From Balanoglossus misakiensis (lineage: Eukaryota; Hemichordata), in assembly GCA_040954595.2 (NCBI GenBank), contig CM082589.2, positions 7,688,001 through 7,752,000 of the forward strand: a stretch of 64,000 nucleotides of DNA, written 5' to 3'. A program made the position numbers and the translations under genes. This document shows positions 37,568-49,831 of the stretch, one piece after another. The notes beneath the pieces are model-generated. The model made no database searches and was not told the origin of the DNA. It saw nothing but the letters and a program-made list of their open reading frames with translations. Each line of letters opens with the position of its first letter. Position 1 is the first letter of the stretch.

Positions 37568-40500
37568 ATGGCGGCTCTTGACCTTTCTGGCGAGGTGGAA
37601 ACTACACCTGACAAGGTTAACTACGCCAGGATCTGTCGTCTGCTGATCGATGTGGGCACCAAGGTGTTGAGAAGTAGGTTCGACGCTATTCATCCGCCAA
37701 GTGCATTACCAGGGGTCTTAAACGCAAACAGAACGACCTTACAAAATTTAAGACCAAAGGTCATAAACAGCGATGTGTGGAAAAGACTTTACCCAACACT
37801 ACAAACAACAGCCACAACGTCAGCATATTTTGACATCAGTCTACTCATGATTCTATTTCGCAACATTTGTGGCCTTAAACCTCCAAAGTCTAACGTATGG
37901 AATACTCCCAAACCTAAAAATCATAGCCTGGAAGCTGATCTTGGCAGGATACGAAGGTTTCGCAACAGACTTCAGCACGGTCACAATGCGTCTATTACGC
38001 ACGGTGATTTTCAAACCTTCTGGGATGACATCACTGTTGTTCTTGTGCGCCTTGGCGCCAAACAGGACGATATCGACAGGTTAAAGACCACAAGTATGGA
38101 CCCATCTGAGACAGAGAAATGTGAGCAAATTCTGAAGCAATGGGAAGATTCAGACACTGAGATGAAAGCCTGGATGGCTCGCATGGAAGACAAACAAGAT
38201 GAACACACTGTTAAACTCAATGAGATTTCAAACCAGATCAGAGACGGTAAAGAAGAACAAACTGGGAAACTAGACGAGGTCCTGCAACAAGGAAATAAGT
38301 TGGAGGAAACCTTAAAGAAGTTCTGTGATTCAGGATCCAACACTAAATCATGTGATAGTACAGAGCCAGGATCTAGTACACATTCAGGTAAAAAGATTTA
38401 CCCACAATCGACAGCGCAATTTTTTACCGACGTTTCCCCTTCAAAATGCCAAAGTCAGGTCCTTTTCTATCTTTATAGTTAATATTCATACCGCATTCCA
38501 TAGATAGTAGAAACATTTACTGACTGTATGTTATTCAATATCATTCTGACTTTAAATGATGCATTATTCAATATTGAAAGTATAATCATAAATATGCAAT
38601 TTAGGCCTACAAAACAGTTTGGCCAAATTTCACATTTGCAGACAAGTTACATTGAAGTGATTAAGTGAAAACCATGACCGAACATAGAGAAAATGTCGAC
38701 AAGTCTAATATGACAGAGAAGTTATCATCAACGTTAACTTGATATTTCATATTTCAGATAGGCCTTCTGGACGTCAGAGGTTGGAACAGTGTCTGAAAGA
38801 AATCTACAAAAGACGTTTTGCCAAATTTCAACCCCTGCCTTGGAACGATCAGTTCTTTCTTTATATGCGTGATGTGTATACACGGTTAGAAGTGGCAGAA
38901 GTTGATGAAAGGGGGAAGATGAAGTTGCAAAGTGAAAATCCTGCTGAGGATAATGTGACATTTAAAGACGAAAGAAAAATGTTTGCATTATCTGAGACTG
39001 AGGGTGGACTGAAACCACTGCGAATAAGAGTTGAAGGGGCACCAGGTATAGGGAAATCAATCTTTTGTAGGAAAATGGCTTATAGCTGGGCTTGTGGAAA
39101 CTTAGACCAATTTAAGTTGGTACTCCTATTAGAAGCCAGACATATTAATAAGTCCTCTATTGCAGAGGTCATATTTGATCAGCTACTTCCAGATGATGCA
39201 AACATTACTGAAGGTGAGTTACTTGAGATACTGCATGATAATGAGGAATCCATTTTGTTTCTTTGTGATGGGTTAGATGAGACGGATGTCAGTATAAAGA
39301 AGGATTCACATATGAGTAGAATTATTGCAAAGAAATTACTGTCCAGGAGTACAGTTGTTATCACTACAAGACCCCATGAATGTGATACAGAGCTCAAAGA
39401 TTGTGATTCACATTACAAGATTCAGGGCTTCACGTCAAATGATTGCAAAGAATATATGTTAAAGTACTTCAAACAGAACACTGAGAGTGTAGAGAAATTA
39501 ATATCGGTTCTGGTGTCCGATCTGCGTGTATCGTTTGACTTTGATCACGGCAAGACAGACAGTGTTCTTTCCAATCCACTATTCATGTCACTCGTGTGTA
39601 TTCTCTGGGAAGATTACCATGATGGGGAGCCCTTTCCCACCAGACAGACAGAATTGTATTCGGAAATTGTACAGTGCATTTTGAAGAGGTATTGTCTTAT
39701 TAATAAGCAGGGCATCAGCCTCGACGACGATGGAAAAGTACCCATTGATATAATAGACGAAATGAATACATTGTCCGAAATTGCATACAAGTACTTAAAT
39801 AGCAATGATGTCTTGATCAAGGAATCTGATGTAGAACCTCGATGGCTCCTATCATTAGGGTTCCTCGTTTGTGATCGTGGGGTTTCAAGAACAAAGCCAA
39901 GAAAGGTTTGTTTCTTCTCCCATAAAACCTGGCTCGAGTATTTTGCCGCCTCACATATTGCAAAGCGTTTGAGCGAGGGTGACTCATTTGATGAATTCCA
40001 GTATCTGTTTGAGAACATCAATCACTTTTACCAGGTTGTGTTGTTCCTTACTGGTAAACTGAAAAAAAAGGCTGGATGTCTCTTCAGTGCCATGGTACCA
40101 GTTGTTGACAAATCATTATATGATGTCGAAGATGTAAATGATCGAAAGAAAGTAGTGCAGGTAACCAGATTAATCAGAATGTTGGATGAAAGCATTGATT
40201 ATAAAGACTTTTTCAACAGTGTTTCTCCAATTGTCCAAAAACTATCCCATTACACTTTCTTCACCTCTGGTCGAAGAGAGATTTACGAGCCATTTGATCG
40301 TTTTGTTCCATATGTTGACAACTTTATGACGAAACAGAATATTTGCTGTAATATATCCAGTTACAAAATGTACAATATGATCATTGAGTTGTTGGAATAC
40401 CATCAGAGCACAAAAGCAAAGCCACAGCATGACAAACTCCTTCAGTTGAATGTCAGTCAATTGGACGAGTCTCAGCTATCACGCCTGGCTCACGTGCTTG

Positions 40501-40913
40501 AGCACCATCTCATTTCCCTCAAGTGGCTCATTTTGATGGCAGGTGATGAAACCAGTGCAGAAACTCTTAGAATTCTCGCAAAGGTTTTCAGGAAAACTCA
40601 GGCAGTCAAAAATGTTGCTATACGTGCAGTTGTTGCCGGAAAGGAGGATGAGTTCGCTGATTTGTTTGAGAATGTAGCGAAAAATAGGAATGTAAATTGC
40701 TTATCACTCCTCGTAATTGGACCATCCAGCACTGACGTAATCCCTTTTGAAGTGTTGAGAAGTGGTGACCTCAATGACCTCTGCATCACCGTGGTTCAAG
40801 GGGAGAACTTGGCCAAACTGGCAGACTTCCTTCAAAAATGCCAGGGAAATACTAACGTTTCGTGTTGCATTTATCACAAAGAGGCCCTTACAGGAGAAGG
40901 GGGCTCCACATAA
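37568..40913 (+). CDS. HEPN (DZIP3-type)-coiled coil-NACHT protein, copy 1
   Basis: Two exons, 37568-38387 and 38758-40913 (370-bp GT-AG intron, phase 1); 991 aa to TAA. Residues about 15-175 form a DZIP3-like HEPN domain with the R-x4-H motif RNRLQH (R132, H137), the RNase signature of active HEPN domains. A coiled coil follows (about 183-252). NACHT comes next, with Walker A GAPGIGKS (367-374) and Walker B-like LFLCDGLDETD (D444 near its centre), then a winged-helix/superhelical region and the first LRR-like segments. The domain order is that of NLR-type innate sensors; the ligand and RNA target are unknown. The start at 37568 (AAGATGG) is preferred to an in-frame ATG at 37535 with a poor context. 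The frame ends at a TAA after which the LRR-like sequence goes on in another frame (see 40893-41584). Confidence 0.88.
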
Positions 40914-41584
40914 TTTCGAAAATGAGTCCAAGTTTGAAAGCGCTGAGAATGCAACCATTTCAACTGATTCAAAGTGATTCATCTACCGATGTCACATTGT
41001 GCAAAAACTTCTCTGACGACAGTCTAAATTTATTGAAGAACAACACAACGTTGGAAGAGTTAGATTTCCTGATAGGCACTGAAAGTGTACCAGTTATGTG
41101 CGAACTAATCAGAACAAACAGGAGATTAACATCACTCGTATGTACTATACCAATAAGTTCTTGCAGGATCTGTGAGGATTTGGCATCAGAGCTAGAAGCC
41201 ATATCCAATGCACTCTGCTCAAATTCTACGTTAGAAAGTTTCACTCTCAGTATATATGGTGATGTCAGTTCAATACGAAAACTAATATCAACCCAAATAC
41301 AAAATAAAGATGAATTGGTCGACGAAGTATACAAGTATCATGAGTACATTTTGACTTTTCTGATGTTTCAGGTGTTTAGACATATGAAGGCTGGCAAGAC
41401 CGGTTTGAAAAGAATCTCATATAGGTTTCTGGCAGAGTACAGCGATAAGATATTGTATTCCTTCTTGGATTCTTTTTTCAAAGATGATATGAAATCGTAT
41501 TCAACATACACTTGCAAGAAACTATGTGTACAGTTCACTCGGTGGCATGGTTATGTTCATGAGCTCATCATCAATAGACCTTGA
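40893..41584 (+). CDS. Frame-shifted LRR-like C-terminal part of HEPN-NACHT copy 1
   Basis: An open frame overlaps the end of the NACHT frame and runs to TGA at 41582-41584. It contains LRR-like segments (NNTTLEELDF, then SNSTLESFTL about 85 residues later), as expected C-terminal to NACHT. The shift lies at a purine/G run (about 40893-40905). It equals the loss of one base relative to a continuous frame. Copy 2 has the same shift, so it predates the duplication and is not a sequencing slip in one copy. I see no upstream donor in the phase needed to splice around it and no classical -1 slippery heptamer. It may be translated from a separate start, through recoding, or not at all. Confidence 0.6.
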
Positions 41585-43380
41585 GGGAAATCATGTCCTA
41601 TAGGTGAAAGAAGAGGGTATAAGAGAACCTTGTGTCTGTTTCTGTGGTATTTCTGTGGATATCTTTAAGTCCACCTGTCGTCCGAGTCAGTGGATGAAAT
41701 TTTGACCACTAAGGAGTTGTATGTGTGTATTGATGGTCTTGTTGGTGGCAGTGGAGTTCATATGGCTACTTCCTCTCGCCTTGTGCTTTTTTTGTCACAA
41801 TACCAGGTGATTATACCGTACCTTTATATAAACCCAATTGAGTTTTGTTGTCAAGAATGATTTTGAAGCTATTGCAAATGGTACTAGAAACATGTTCATC
41901 AGATACAAAGTTCTTTCGTCGAATTAAAGAATAATAGTCGGCAATTTAGTCTGAGAGCAGTATTTTATTGAAACTTGGTGTTCGATTTTGGAGTACTGAT
42001 TACAAACAATTGGCGTATTCTGTACACAAAGGACAGTAATTTCTTAGCTGCAAAGTATTGTCATTGTAATTATTTGGGGGTCACACACACCATTAAGACT
42101 GTTCTGAAGTGTCACGTCAACACCTCTCTGCAACCCCTTGTCTATGGGGTGAGCGTCAGTGCTATAAATAAACTTTGTGTGTGTGGACACAACGCGACTC
42201 AAAGGATTAATGCTCTGTGTTTACCATAGGCAAATAGTGTTTCAAATTGTGTGTGTGTGTGATCCTGGTATTAGAAACCTAGTACGTAATCGTGTGTACT
42301 AGATGTACAATTTTCATGTGATAATATTTGAACAAACATTTCACTGATATGTACTTGTGTCTTAATTTAAACTTCGAAACAGTTCTTTTGAAAGGCTATT
42401 CTGTTCTGTAACACAATTACAAATCACAAGTTTTTAAGTGCATGAGCATTTTCATGTAAAGTAAGTTGCCTGCACCCTTCATACTAGATGTAGCATAAAC
42501 TGGGCTCAGTTATTTTGGAGGGAAAGTTACAAAAAATCATGACGTACGACTTAGATGGTAGACATCAAAGTGTGAAGAAATCTGTTCTTATTTCTGCTCA
42601 TTTACCTTGGGTGTGATGAAACACATCTTCTAAACATTTTCATTATCTCAAGGTGTCTTTAGTTTGCTACAGAAGTTAAATGTTTTAGTGCCAATTTGTC
42701 ACGTCAAATTTCATCAGTTGTGAAATGGTAATAACAAGTTGAATTGCCTTTCTTATCGGTATCGTTTATTTTCAACACAGTGTGCGACAAACAATGCTAC
42801 TGGTTACATGAATGCATGACACTACACTGGACAACGACATTTTTTACGCTGCTAACTTTTGGAGTACATGTATCTTTAGGCCGCTATTGTAGTACATTCC
42901 GTGTTTCTGGTTGGTAAACAAAGTGTATTAGTACCTAAGCCGTAGGTCTACATGATAAATAAATTTTCACATAAAGCTGTTTGCGAAATCCTATTGTGGT
43001 TTGATTTCAAAATAGATGTATTAATATGCACATTTTATGCATAATTTGTAGAAATTATTCAACCTACTTTTTTCAAAACTCAGATAAAACGATTTGAATG
43101 TGGTGGTTTTAGGCTTCGGGTTCACCGAGAAGATTCACCATCCTCCTTACGGCCGCGCCCCAACACTAGTCCGATAGAACAACATTATATTATCATACAT
43201 GCGTACATCTGCTGTGGTGAAGTTCTGCTTTTAAAATTCCGATGGTACATCAATTTGTTCATCATAACTTTCTGTCGCCAATTCTGAGAACCAAAATGTT
43301 CATGTAAATATATATATATATATATACTTCATATGATCCAATAGACACTGAGACAGTAATATCCATTATGTGCCCAACTA
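41585..43380. other. 3' flank of HEPN-NACHT copy 1, no further gene seen
   Basis: It likely contains the 3' UTR and then a dispersed repeat at about 42645-42990. That repeat also appears at 54890-55200, truncated at 48405-48480, and at 60455-60670. An AT dinucleotide run lies near 43308-43325. Confidence 0.55.
42167..42172 (+). terminator. Possible polyadenylation signal, HEPN-NACHT copy 1
   Basis: AATAAA in GCTATAAATAAACTT lies about 580 bases after the LRR-like frame. It is conserved in copy 2 at 54409-54414. A second candidate (GATAAATAAATT) lies near 42956. Confidence 0.4.
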
Positions 43381-43383
43381 CCT

Positions 43384-43389
43384 TTTATT
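43384..43389 (-). terminator. Candidate polyadenylation signal, secreted peptide copy 1
   Basis: AATAAA on the - strand about 520 bases after the peptide stop codon, conserved at 55587-55592 behind copy 2. Confidence 0.4.
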
Positions 43390-43908
43390 CAGCAGAAGTG
43401 AAATTAAAGCAAAAAGTTCCATAACAATGCAGAGAAAAAAAATGCAAATTGCATGCACACTTCACTGAACTATGAAATGTGGTATTCAGGATATTGCAGA
43501 ATGATGTCAGGTTGGACCAATAGACCTAAAGAACACAGAAGAAAATGTGTATATGATTATCAAGACACTAAATCATACATAAAGGCCTTCATATAAGCTG
43601 CCGCACTTCAAGACATATACACTAAGGAAGGTTTCATGATATCAGGTGAGAGATTTTTTTTCATTCTTGATCTTCGCAGCATTTTCTCAGTTTGGCAGAT
43701 AGCTACAGCTGTAATTACTGTAGCGGGTGCATGCTGCTGGGTTGACAGGTGTTCACAACATCAGTCAACCCAGCAGAACCCTCGACAATCATTGCAGCTA
43801 GCAGCTGGCCACCAAAAACGGGTAGACATGCATACACGCGCGCACACACAAACACGCACGCACACACAGGTACATACATGATTCCAAAGTCCATGGGTTA
43901 ATTTCTCT

Positions 43909-45109
43909 TTAACACTCGCTGGCAAAATCATGTTCCAAATAATCCATGAAATCAGGGTAACGTTCACAGTTCACCTGTTTGTGGCAGAGTAGTAGAGTCT
44001 GTGGAACAAAAGACAGCAACAACATAAAATTACATCCGCAGAATGATCCTATGTTACATATAACAGGTGCGCGAACAAACGAAATTTATGCAGGCAACGT
44101 CTAAAATGGCAAATTACTTAACTCCTGACAGTGTAATCTATATTATCTCGCGAGAACCAGGCCTTCTCGCGAGAAACAGGCTTTAGAGCATAAAGAATGT
44201 GAGCTAACAGGTCTAATGAAAAATCATTTGTACTCGGAGAATTTCAAAAAAATAAACTCGTAGACTGCATACGTTCACAAACCTCAGTGAGTTAGCTTTT
44301 TGGGCTTGTGCATTATTTTTTTTCGAGGCGCGTCCACCTGCAGATGACACACGCCAGCGTGTCACCATGGTAACCACAGGGACAAGATTTACTTAACACG
44401 ATATATTTAGCAACATTGTTCGCCCCTATCTAATTGCGTAAAGACCATACACATGAATTGAATTGAATTGAAATACTTTACCATTTGGGTATACAGTAGC
44501 TGCATGGTGGGTTTGAACACAGAACTTTAAGATAAACACCGAAGATTCGTATGTAGAGGGAGGCGGTATATTGTCCCCTGATCGTCAACGTCGATTATTA
44601 AATTAATTGGTGCACTATAGGCGATTAATCATATTCCCATATTGAAATGTATACTTTCGTTCCAGTGTTATGTCTATCAGAATAAACATACTATGTCATT
44701 ATTCAAATCATAACCGAACTAATATCAACTTACCTCCATTTCTGAGCACTCGTCATCTCCGTGTCCATTCGCTAAAAAGCAAGAGTACAAGCTGAAGTTG
44801 TCACTCCATTGACACTGCGAACAACAAGTAACATGAACAATAATTAAGCTGACCGGCTGGAGTGAGCGTTTGTTTAATATATCTGGTATTTTTCATTATT
44901 AGATCCATTCACTGCCGACCACAATTATTATGTCAGCAAAACGAAATTGGGACTAAATATATATCCCACAGTCACTGTACATAACTAACTTGGCAAGAAG
45001 TCGCCTGTGACTGCATGTATAGCATATTATACGAGCAAACACTTACCACACGATAGGCCTCGGTAGCAATGGCTGTACAAGCCAGCAGCATTATGATTGA
45101 AATCTTCAT
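43909..45109 (-). CDS. Small secreted six-cysteine peptide, copy 1
   Basis: Reconstructed from splice sites; no single frame covers it. Coding exons on the - strand: 45047-45109 (63 nt), 44734-44814 (81 nt) and 43909-43998 (90 nt with TAA). All introns are GT-AG and phase 0; the product is 77 aa. The first exon is a signal peptide (MKISIIMLLACTAIATEA), with cleavage likely after A18. The mature part has Cys at 22, 33, 44, 53, 59 and 77 (C-x10-C-x10-C-x8-C-x5-C-x17-C) and is acidic in the middle. The start codon lies three bases inside an exon whose acceptor AATAG precedes GCTATG, so a 5' UTR exon is expected; one with a TATA box is found near 46179-46245. The stop-side end faces the HEPN-NACHT gene. 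I recognise no named family. It could be an antimicrobial, signalling or recognition peptide, but the sequence does not say which. Confidence 0.85.
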
Positions 45110-45129
45110 AGCCTATTAAAACATGAAGG

Positions 45130-46170
45130 GAACATATTCAACGATGATGATTGAATTGAACAGGTGTATCAGAGAATTCGCGAGTGAAGGCCCTCCGAAA
45201 ATAATTTGCTCATGCGTTCAATTGTCCGGGCCACCCGCCTTTCCTATTGCACGAGTGATTTCTTCAGCTGACAAAGGCTTGCAAAAAATGGTGTCAGAAT
45301 TTCGTTGGCTATCGTTAACAAATTTACGAATTTCGTTATCAATCTGGTATTTAAAACTCGCTGAGACCATTTCTTCTTCAGAAAAGTTGCTTGAAGTGAT
45401 GGGCCAATGTGTTTACAACACAGTCGGGATCAAAGATGTTCACGTCATTAACTTTCAGAACTGGGAAAGCGTCAGATTTGTTGTTGTTTTTTTCTGTGAA
45501 GGTTGACGCTGCGCCAAAAGTGAGACTGATCAATTTCTAAACAATGTTCAATAAAGTCATACTTTCCCCTTTCAGCTTGGCGTCGTCGTTTTCTTATTTG
45601 GATCATATTTTAGACCGGATAAATAAAACACGGTTGGCGATAATTACAGAGTATTCACAGTCCCCATCGATAAAATGTATGCCAAAAAAACCTTGGATGG
45701 CTCGGCAAAGTTTCACAACGCAACACCACGCTGTTTAGCCGTACTACCGAGCGCGTATCAGCCTCCGTCGCGCCGTGAGAAGAGACGCGCTGCAGAATCT
45801 GGGCGAGATATATGTATCTTTGCACTGCCTTTATCGAACACAGATGTTAACCAAAACCGAACAGACAAGCTTTAGAAACTTGCCAGCAGAGCATAGTGTC
45901 TGTAAATTTTGATCAAGCTCTTGTGCCATGCCACGTTAAGCATGCTTTATATGTTGTCATAAAATCCCACGTAACTCAACGTCCCGTGAATACATGTAGT
46001 CTTATGAATAGACCCCCCCCCCTATCTCAAAATACACTGTTCTCTGTGGCTAGCTAAATGGCATCAGTCCAGTGTCGGACGCATACAAGAACTTTAAAGT
46101 AAAAATATAAAATGTATTCACAGGGAAACTTATTCTGAGCGTATATATGAAAAGTAACAGAAACTCAGGC
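45130..46170. other. 5' UTR intron of peptide copy 1, no gene seen
   Basis: The small frames here on both strands lack recognisable domains, and several are broken by indels in copy 2. A stretch from 45260 to 45350 is kept in copy 2 (57760-57820), but flanking sequence of about 500 bases is missing there. Confidence 0.5.
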
Positions 46171-46178
46171 AAACTTAC

Positions 46179-46277
46179 TGGTGTTGAAAAGTAATCTTCT
46201 ATAGTCGCACTTTTCCGTCAATCTTGAGTGAAGCCTATAGGTCTCAGAACTAGTACAACAGTAGTTTGCTTTATATA
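46179..46277 (-). promoter_or_regulatory. TATA box and 5' UTR exon of secreted peptide copy 1
   Basis: On the - strand, TATATAAA (46270-46277) is followed about 90 bases later by a donor CCA|GTAAGT (GT at 46178). A transcription start near 46240-46245 would give a 5' UTR exon of about 60 bases, joined across a 1.07 kb intron to the acceptor at 45113. Copy 2 keeps the TATA box (58280-58287) and the donor (58181-58186). Confidence 0.6.
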
Positions 46278-46279
46278 AG

Positions 46280-49200
46280 GTACACAGTGCATATTTTAAG
46301 AAATGTATTAATACATGTAGTCGATGATTGATGGAATTTGGCAACGAAAATATACTTTATTCAAATTAATCCGGAAGTAGAGGAAGAAATGAGAAGCGTT
46401 GGTGACTAACCTGTAATGTCACGTGATCACTATGTCTAAAATTAGACTGCTGCAATATGTTTTTGTCCAACTCATGAGTTCTTTTTCTCATCAAAAATAA
46501 CTTAGAACTGTTTATAGAGTCCATCAAATACTAGGAAGAAATAAATCAATAGAGGATGCATTGCCGGCCGAACAATGAAAGAATATACAGAAACTAGTTT
46601 CACGAGTAATGCGCGGTGTATTCTGCCGCAGTACTTTCACGAGCGCAGAATTAAACAACACTTACAGGTGTCTTCATAATCATTGAGCACTGTAGCGTAA
46701 GAGTAAATAAAAATTGTGCAAAGATTCACCATCAGGATATCTAATATTCAGCTTTTAGGTGATGTGGTTTATAGGTTTTACCTATAGTTACCACAACCGG
46801 TCGAATCGGATTTTATAACAGTTGTATTCGTACAATTCCCGCATGTGGCCGCATTGCAATGCTTGTTTTCAACAGAATATTAGATCCAGATATTGTAATT
46901 TACTACTGTCCCACGCGAAACTGACAACTGGGTGCCTTGGATATTTTATTTAGAAACGAAATTTAAATATTGACCCGTTTACTACATAGTAAACTGAAAA
47001 ATGGGTGTAGACGTTATAAATTTACTCGACTAAAATAAAAAAAAAAGGAACCATCAATTCTGGTAGCATATAGGCCTATGTCCGCCCAGGTACATGTACT
47101 TGCCTAATGTGTTATACCAGGTTATCATATCTGTTCAACAGTTCTTTTCTCATTTCTTTCTTATTTTAGTTCACGAAAAGTTTGAAGGGATACAGTGTCT
47201 ATAGTATATATTTGAGAAATGTCGTTTGGGTTGTAAATACGGGTTCCAGCTTGAACTACGCGCGCTTCTGCCTGGTTCCACATGTTGTTGTTGACCGGGG
47301 TTGATCAGATTGTTTCTTCTATAATTGCAAAATGCACTGTTCTCTTCCAGATAACACAACCAAGCATAGGACCATCATTAAGCCGAACAATTGACAACAG
47401 TAGTACAGCTTGTCTCATGCAGGTCTGTGCGTCTGCATGGGTCCACATCTTTCCTTTTAAAGCATCTAGAGCTTTTTGAATATGCACTTTTTGCATTATT
47501 CTCATGATTTTATTTTCCAACCTAAAATTGGTCCATCTAAATAAGCTTGCTGATAGGTATACATGAACACCTTATCGATGCCCGACAGTGACTGCATGTT
47601 GCAATTCGAACACGCTATGTATTAAAACCGTGCCACACCGATTTAATCAGCCTTAATACAAACAGTACGCAGTTATCGTGGTATGCATCGCCAAGAGATA
47701 AGGAATATATTTGAAGTATTTTACTGTGGAACAAATGAAATTTGGCAGCTATGATTCAAGACAACCGATTCGGAAAAACACAAACGTACAAAATGCCTTC
47801 AAAGAAATGTTTCAATAAATGTACAACAAGCCTCTGAAATGCTATTTAAACTGATAATTGAATAATGGCCCGATACTGTAAACTGGGTGCCTTTGTAACT
47901 CTAGATAGAATGAAAACTGAAAGGTGACCCGTTTTAACTGATATATGGGTGTGAATGCAATAAATTTACACTGCGAGACTAAAATGGCATCAGTTCTAGT
48001 AGTTTGTGGTATGTGCGTAATATAATTGGAAACACTGTGCCATGCAAAATGAACACCCATGTAACTTCACAGTTGTTCAAATTTTTATAACAAGACCCGC
48101 ATTGAGAGCATATCCATGGAAACTCATACAAGATGTGAGTGTTAATCGCTCACCGAGAGGCAAATGCTAACATATACGACAGTTCAACGCAAACAAAATA
48201 GTCGGGTAACCTAATTTCATTATATTAATTATATTATATTTTGAAGCAATCAACACATGTATGCAATGGCAATAAGTTGTATTCATAAAATCAACATACG
48301 CATTTATTGTACAGACAATATCCCCCCCCCCCCTCTGTCAGTTTTACTGTACACGGTTTATACAATCTTTGTTAGAGGCCCATCCTTCATGTGCAAAGGT
48401 GGATTTAGTTTGCTACAGAAGTTTAATGTTTTAGTGCCAATTTGTCACGTCAAATTTCATCAGTTGTGAAATGGTAATAACTTGAATGCGAGGTCGGTAC
48501 ATTTATCTGGAGAAGTCACGCCCACATCTTTACTTCTAAACGTGGTTAAGACAAACAGAATGAGCTATTTCAACGTTGAGCGCGTACTACACACGTCCAG
48601 CGTGTACCGCACATATGCAAAATTCCTTCACAGAAATTTAAATTTTCCAATTACTGAAATATACAACAAGCCCCGGAACAATGACCCGATACTGTAATAT
48701 TGGTGATTTAGATTCTCCGTCTTGAATGAAAATGAAAGGTGACCCGCTTAAATTGGAATATGGGTGCGAATGAAATATATTTACACTGCGAGACAAATCG
48801 TAGTGAGTCTTGTAGTGTGGCAAGTATTGGGGGGGGGGGGACAGTGGCTCACAAGATGAGCAATACACGTTGTTTTAGATTTCATATTCATAACATGGCC
48901 GGCAGCATTGAAAGGCCAATTCAATGGAAAATCATACAAGATACACGTATCACCAAGAGACTGGACGCAACAAAATGGGTCAACTTAATTTTAATTATTG
49001 CAGTTTGCTTGGCAATTTATGATTTCAAAAACAACTATCAGGTCGATTCCGCCTGCGTGTTGATCATATTGGCCGAAACGGCAGGGGTGTCCCAGCCAAA
49101 ACAAAAATGGTCGCGAAAATAAGCGGCCGAAAACCTAAAACCTTCTATTCTTCGCCACATTTCATTTATTGGCTGGTCTGTCTAGTGTACCATCACCCCA

Positions 49201-49642
49201 TCGATGCTAACTTTGAGGGTAAAAAGTAAACATTACTCAAATATTCATTTCCCCATTTTTTTTACGGAAGTTGCACAGCGGAGTGGAATTGATTGCCTTT
49301 ATATCATGACATTCCGATGCGGGCGCGTATCCCCCTGATATCTGGTACGAAAACGAGGCTGAGGGGAATACCCTAAATCGTGCACGTCATAACACGTACT
49401 GGTGGTGTCCTAAAAGGAAAAACAAGTTACTTGTTCATTGTTGCTGAAGAGATATTTGCCCGAGACGGAGTACAAGTTAGCGGTAAAATCACTGCGTAAG
49501 ATAAGGTAAAACTGACTTGAATTGTTCTTCTTATCTTTTTGCTAGTTTTGAAGTTGAAAAACCCGATGGAAACACAGGACACTACCACGATATTACCGAT
49601 GCCTGACTGGGTTTACATATAACGGTATTGCATGAGCTTCTG
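46280..49642. other. Intergenic region between peptide copy 1 and HEPN-NACHT copy 2
   Basis: No gene I can support. Small - strand frames near 47171-47520 are conserved in copy 2 (59176-59524), but indels there change frame and sequence, so they look non-coding. The unit junction lies at 48480-48499. A C-run at 48322-48333 is replaced in copy 2. Confidence 0.5.
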
Positions 49643-49731
49643 TAGCTCTGTGTGGCAGGGCTGTGTGTTGAAAACGGCTATGTGGTTGACGCATAGCCGT
49701 TAACAACACAAATCCCTGCCACACAGAGCTG
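49643..49731. mobile_element. 89-bp hairpin element upstream of HEPN-NACHT copy 2
   Basis: Counterpart of 37379-37467, with the same arms and flanking GAGCTTCTG repeats. It lies 100 bases before the start codon. Confidence 0.8.
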
Positions 49732-49831
49732 GAGCTTCTGATAATCTCGTGCCCAGTCGCATTTAGTTTAGTCTCCTGATGAGTGAGTCAGTAATCTAAT
49801 GCATATCTTTTTGTGGTGTTGTCAACTAAAG

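Larger units (their letters stand above)
36223..48498. repeat. Segmental tandem duplication II, copy 1 (about 12.3 kb)
   Basis: The sequence from ACATTTATCTGGAGAAG at 36223 recurs at 48499. The unit carries a HEPN-NACHT gene on + and the small secreted peptide gene on -. Its right end (48405-48480) is a truncated piece of a dispersed repeat that also occurs at 42645-42900. Confidence 0.93.

Noticed and set aside
40738-40892. A small intron (donor GTAATC, acceptor CCCTTACAG) as an explanation of the HEPN-NACHT frame break
   Set aside because: The donor is in the wrong phase to reach the downstream frame, and it would remove conserved LRR-like coding sequence.
47171-47520. Overlapping minus-strand frames MENKIMRIMQK and MCYLEENSAF, with counterparts at 59176-59524
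   Set aside because: Indels between copies change the frame and the C-termini; there are no splice signals or domains.
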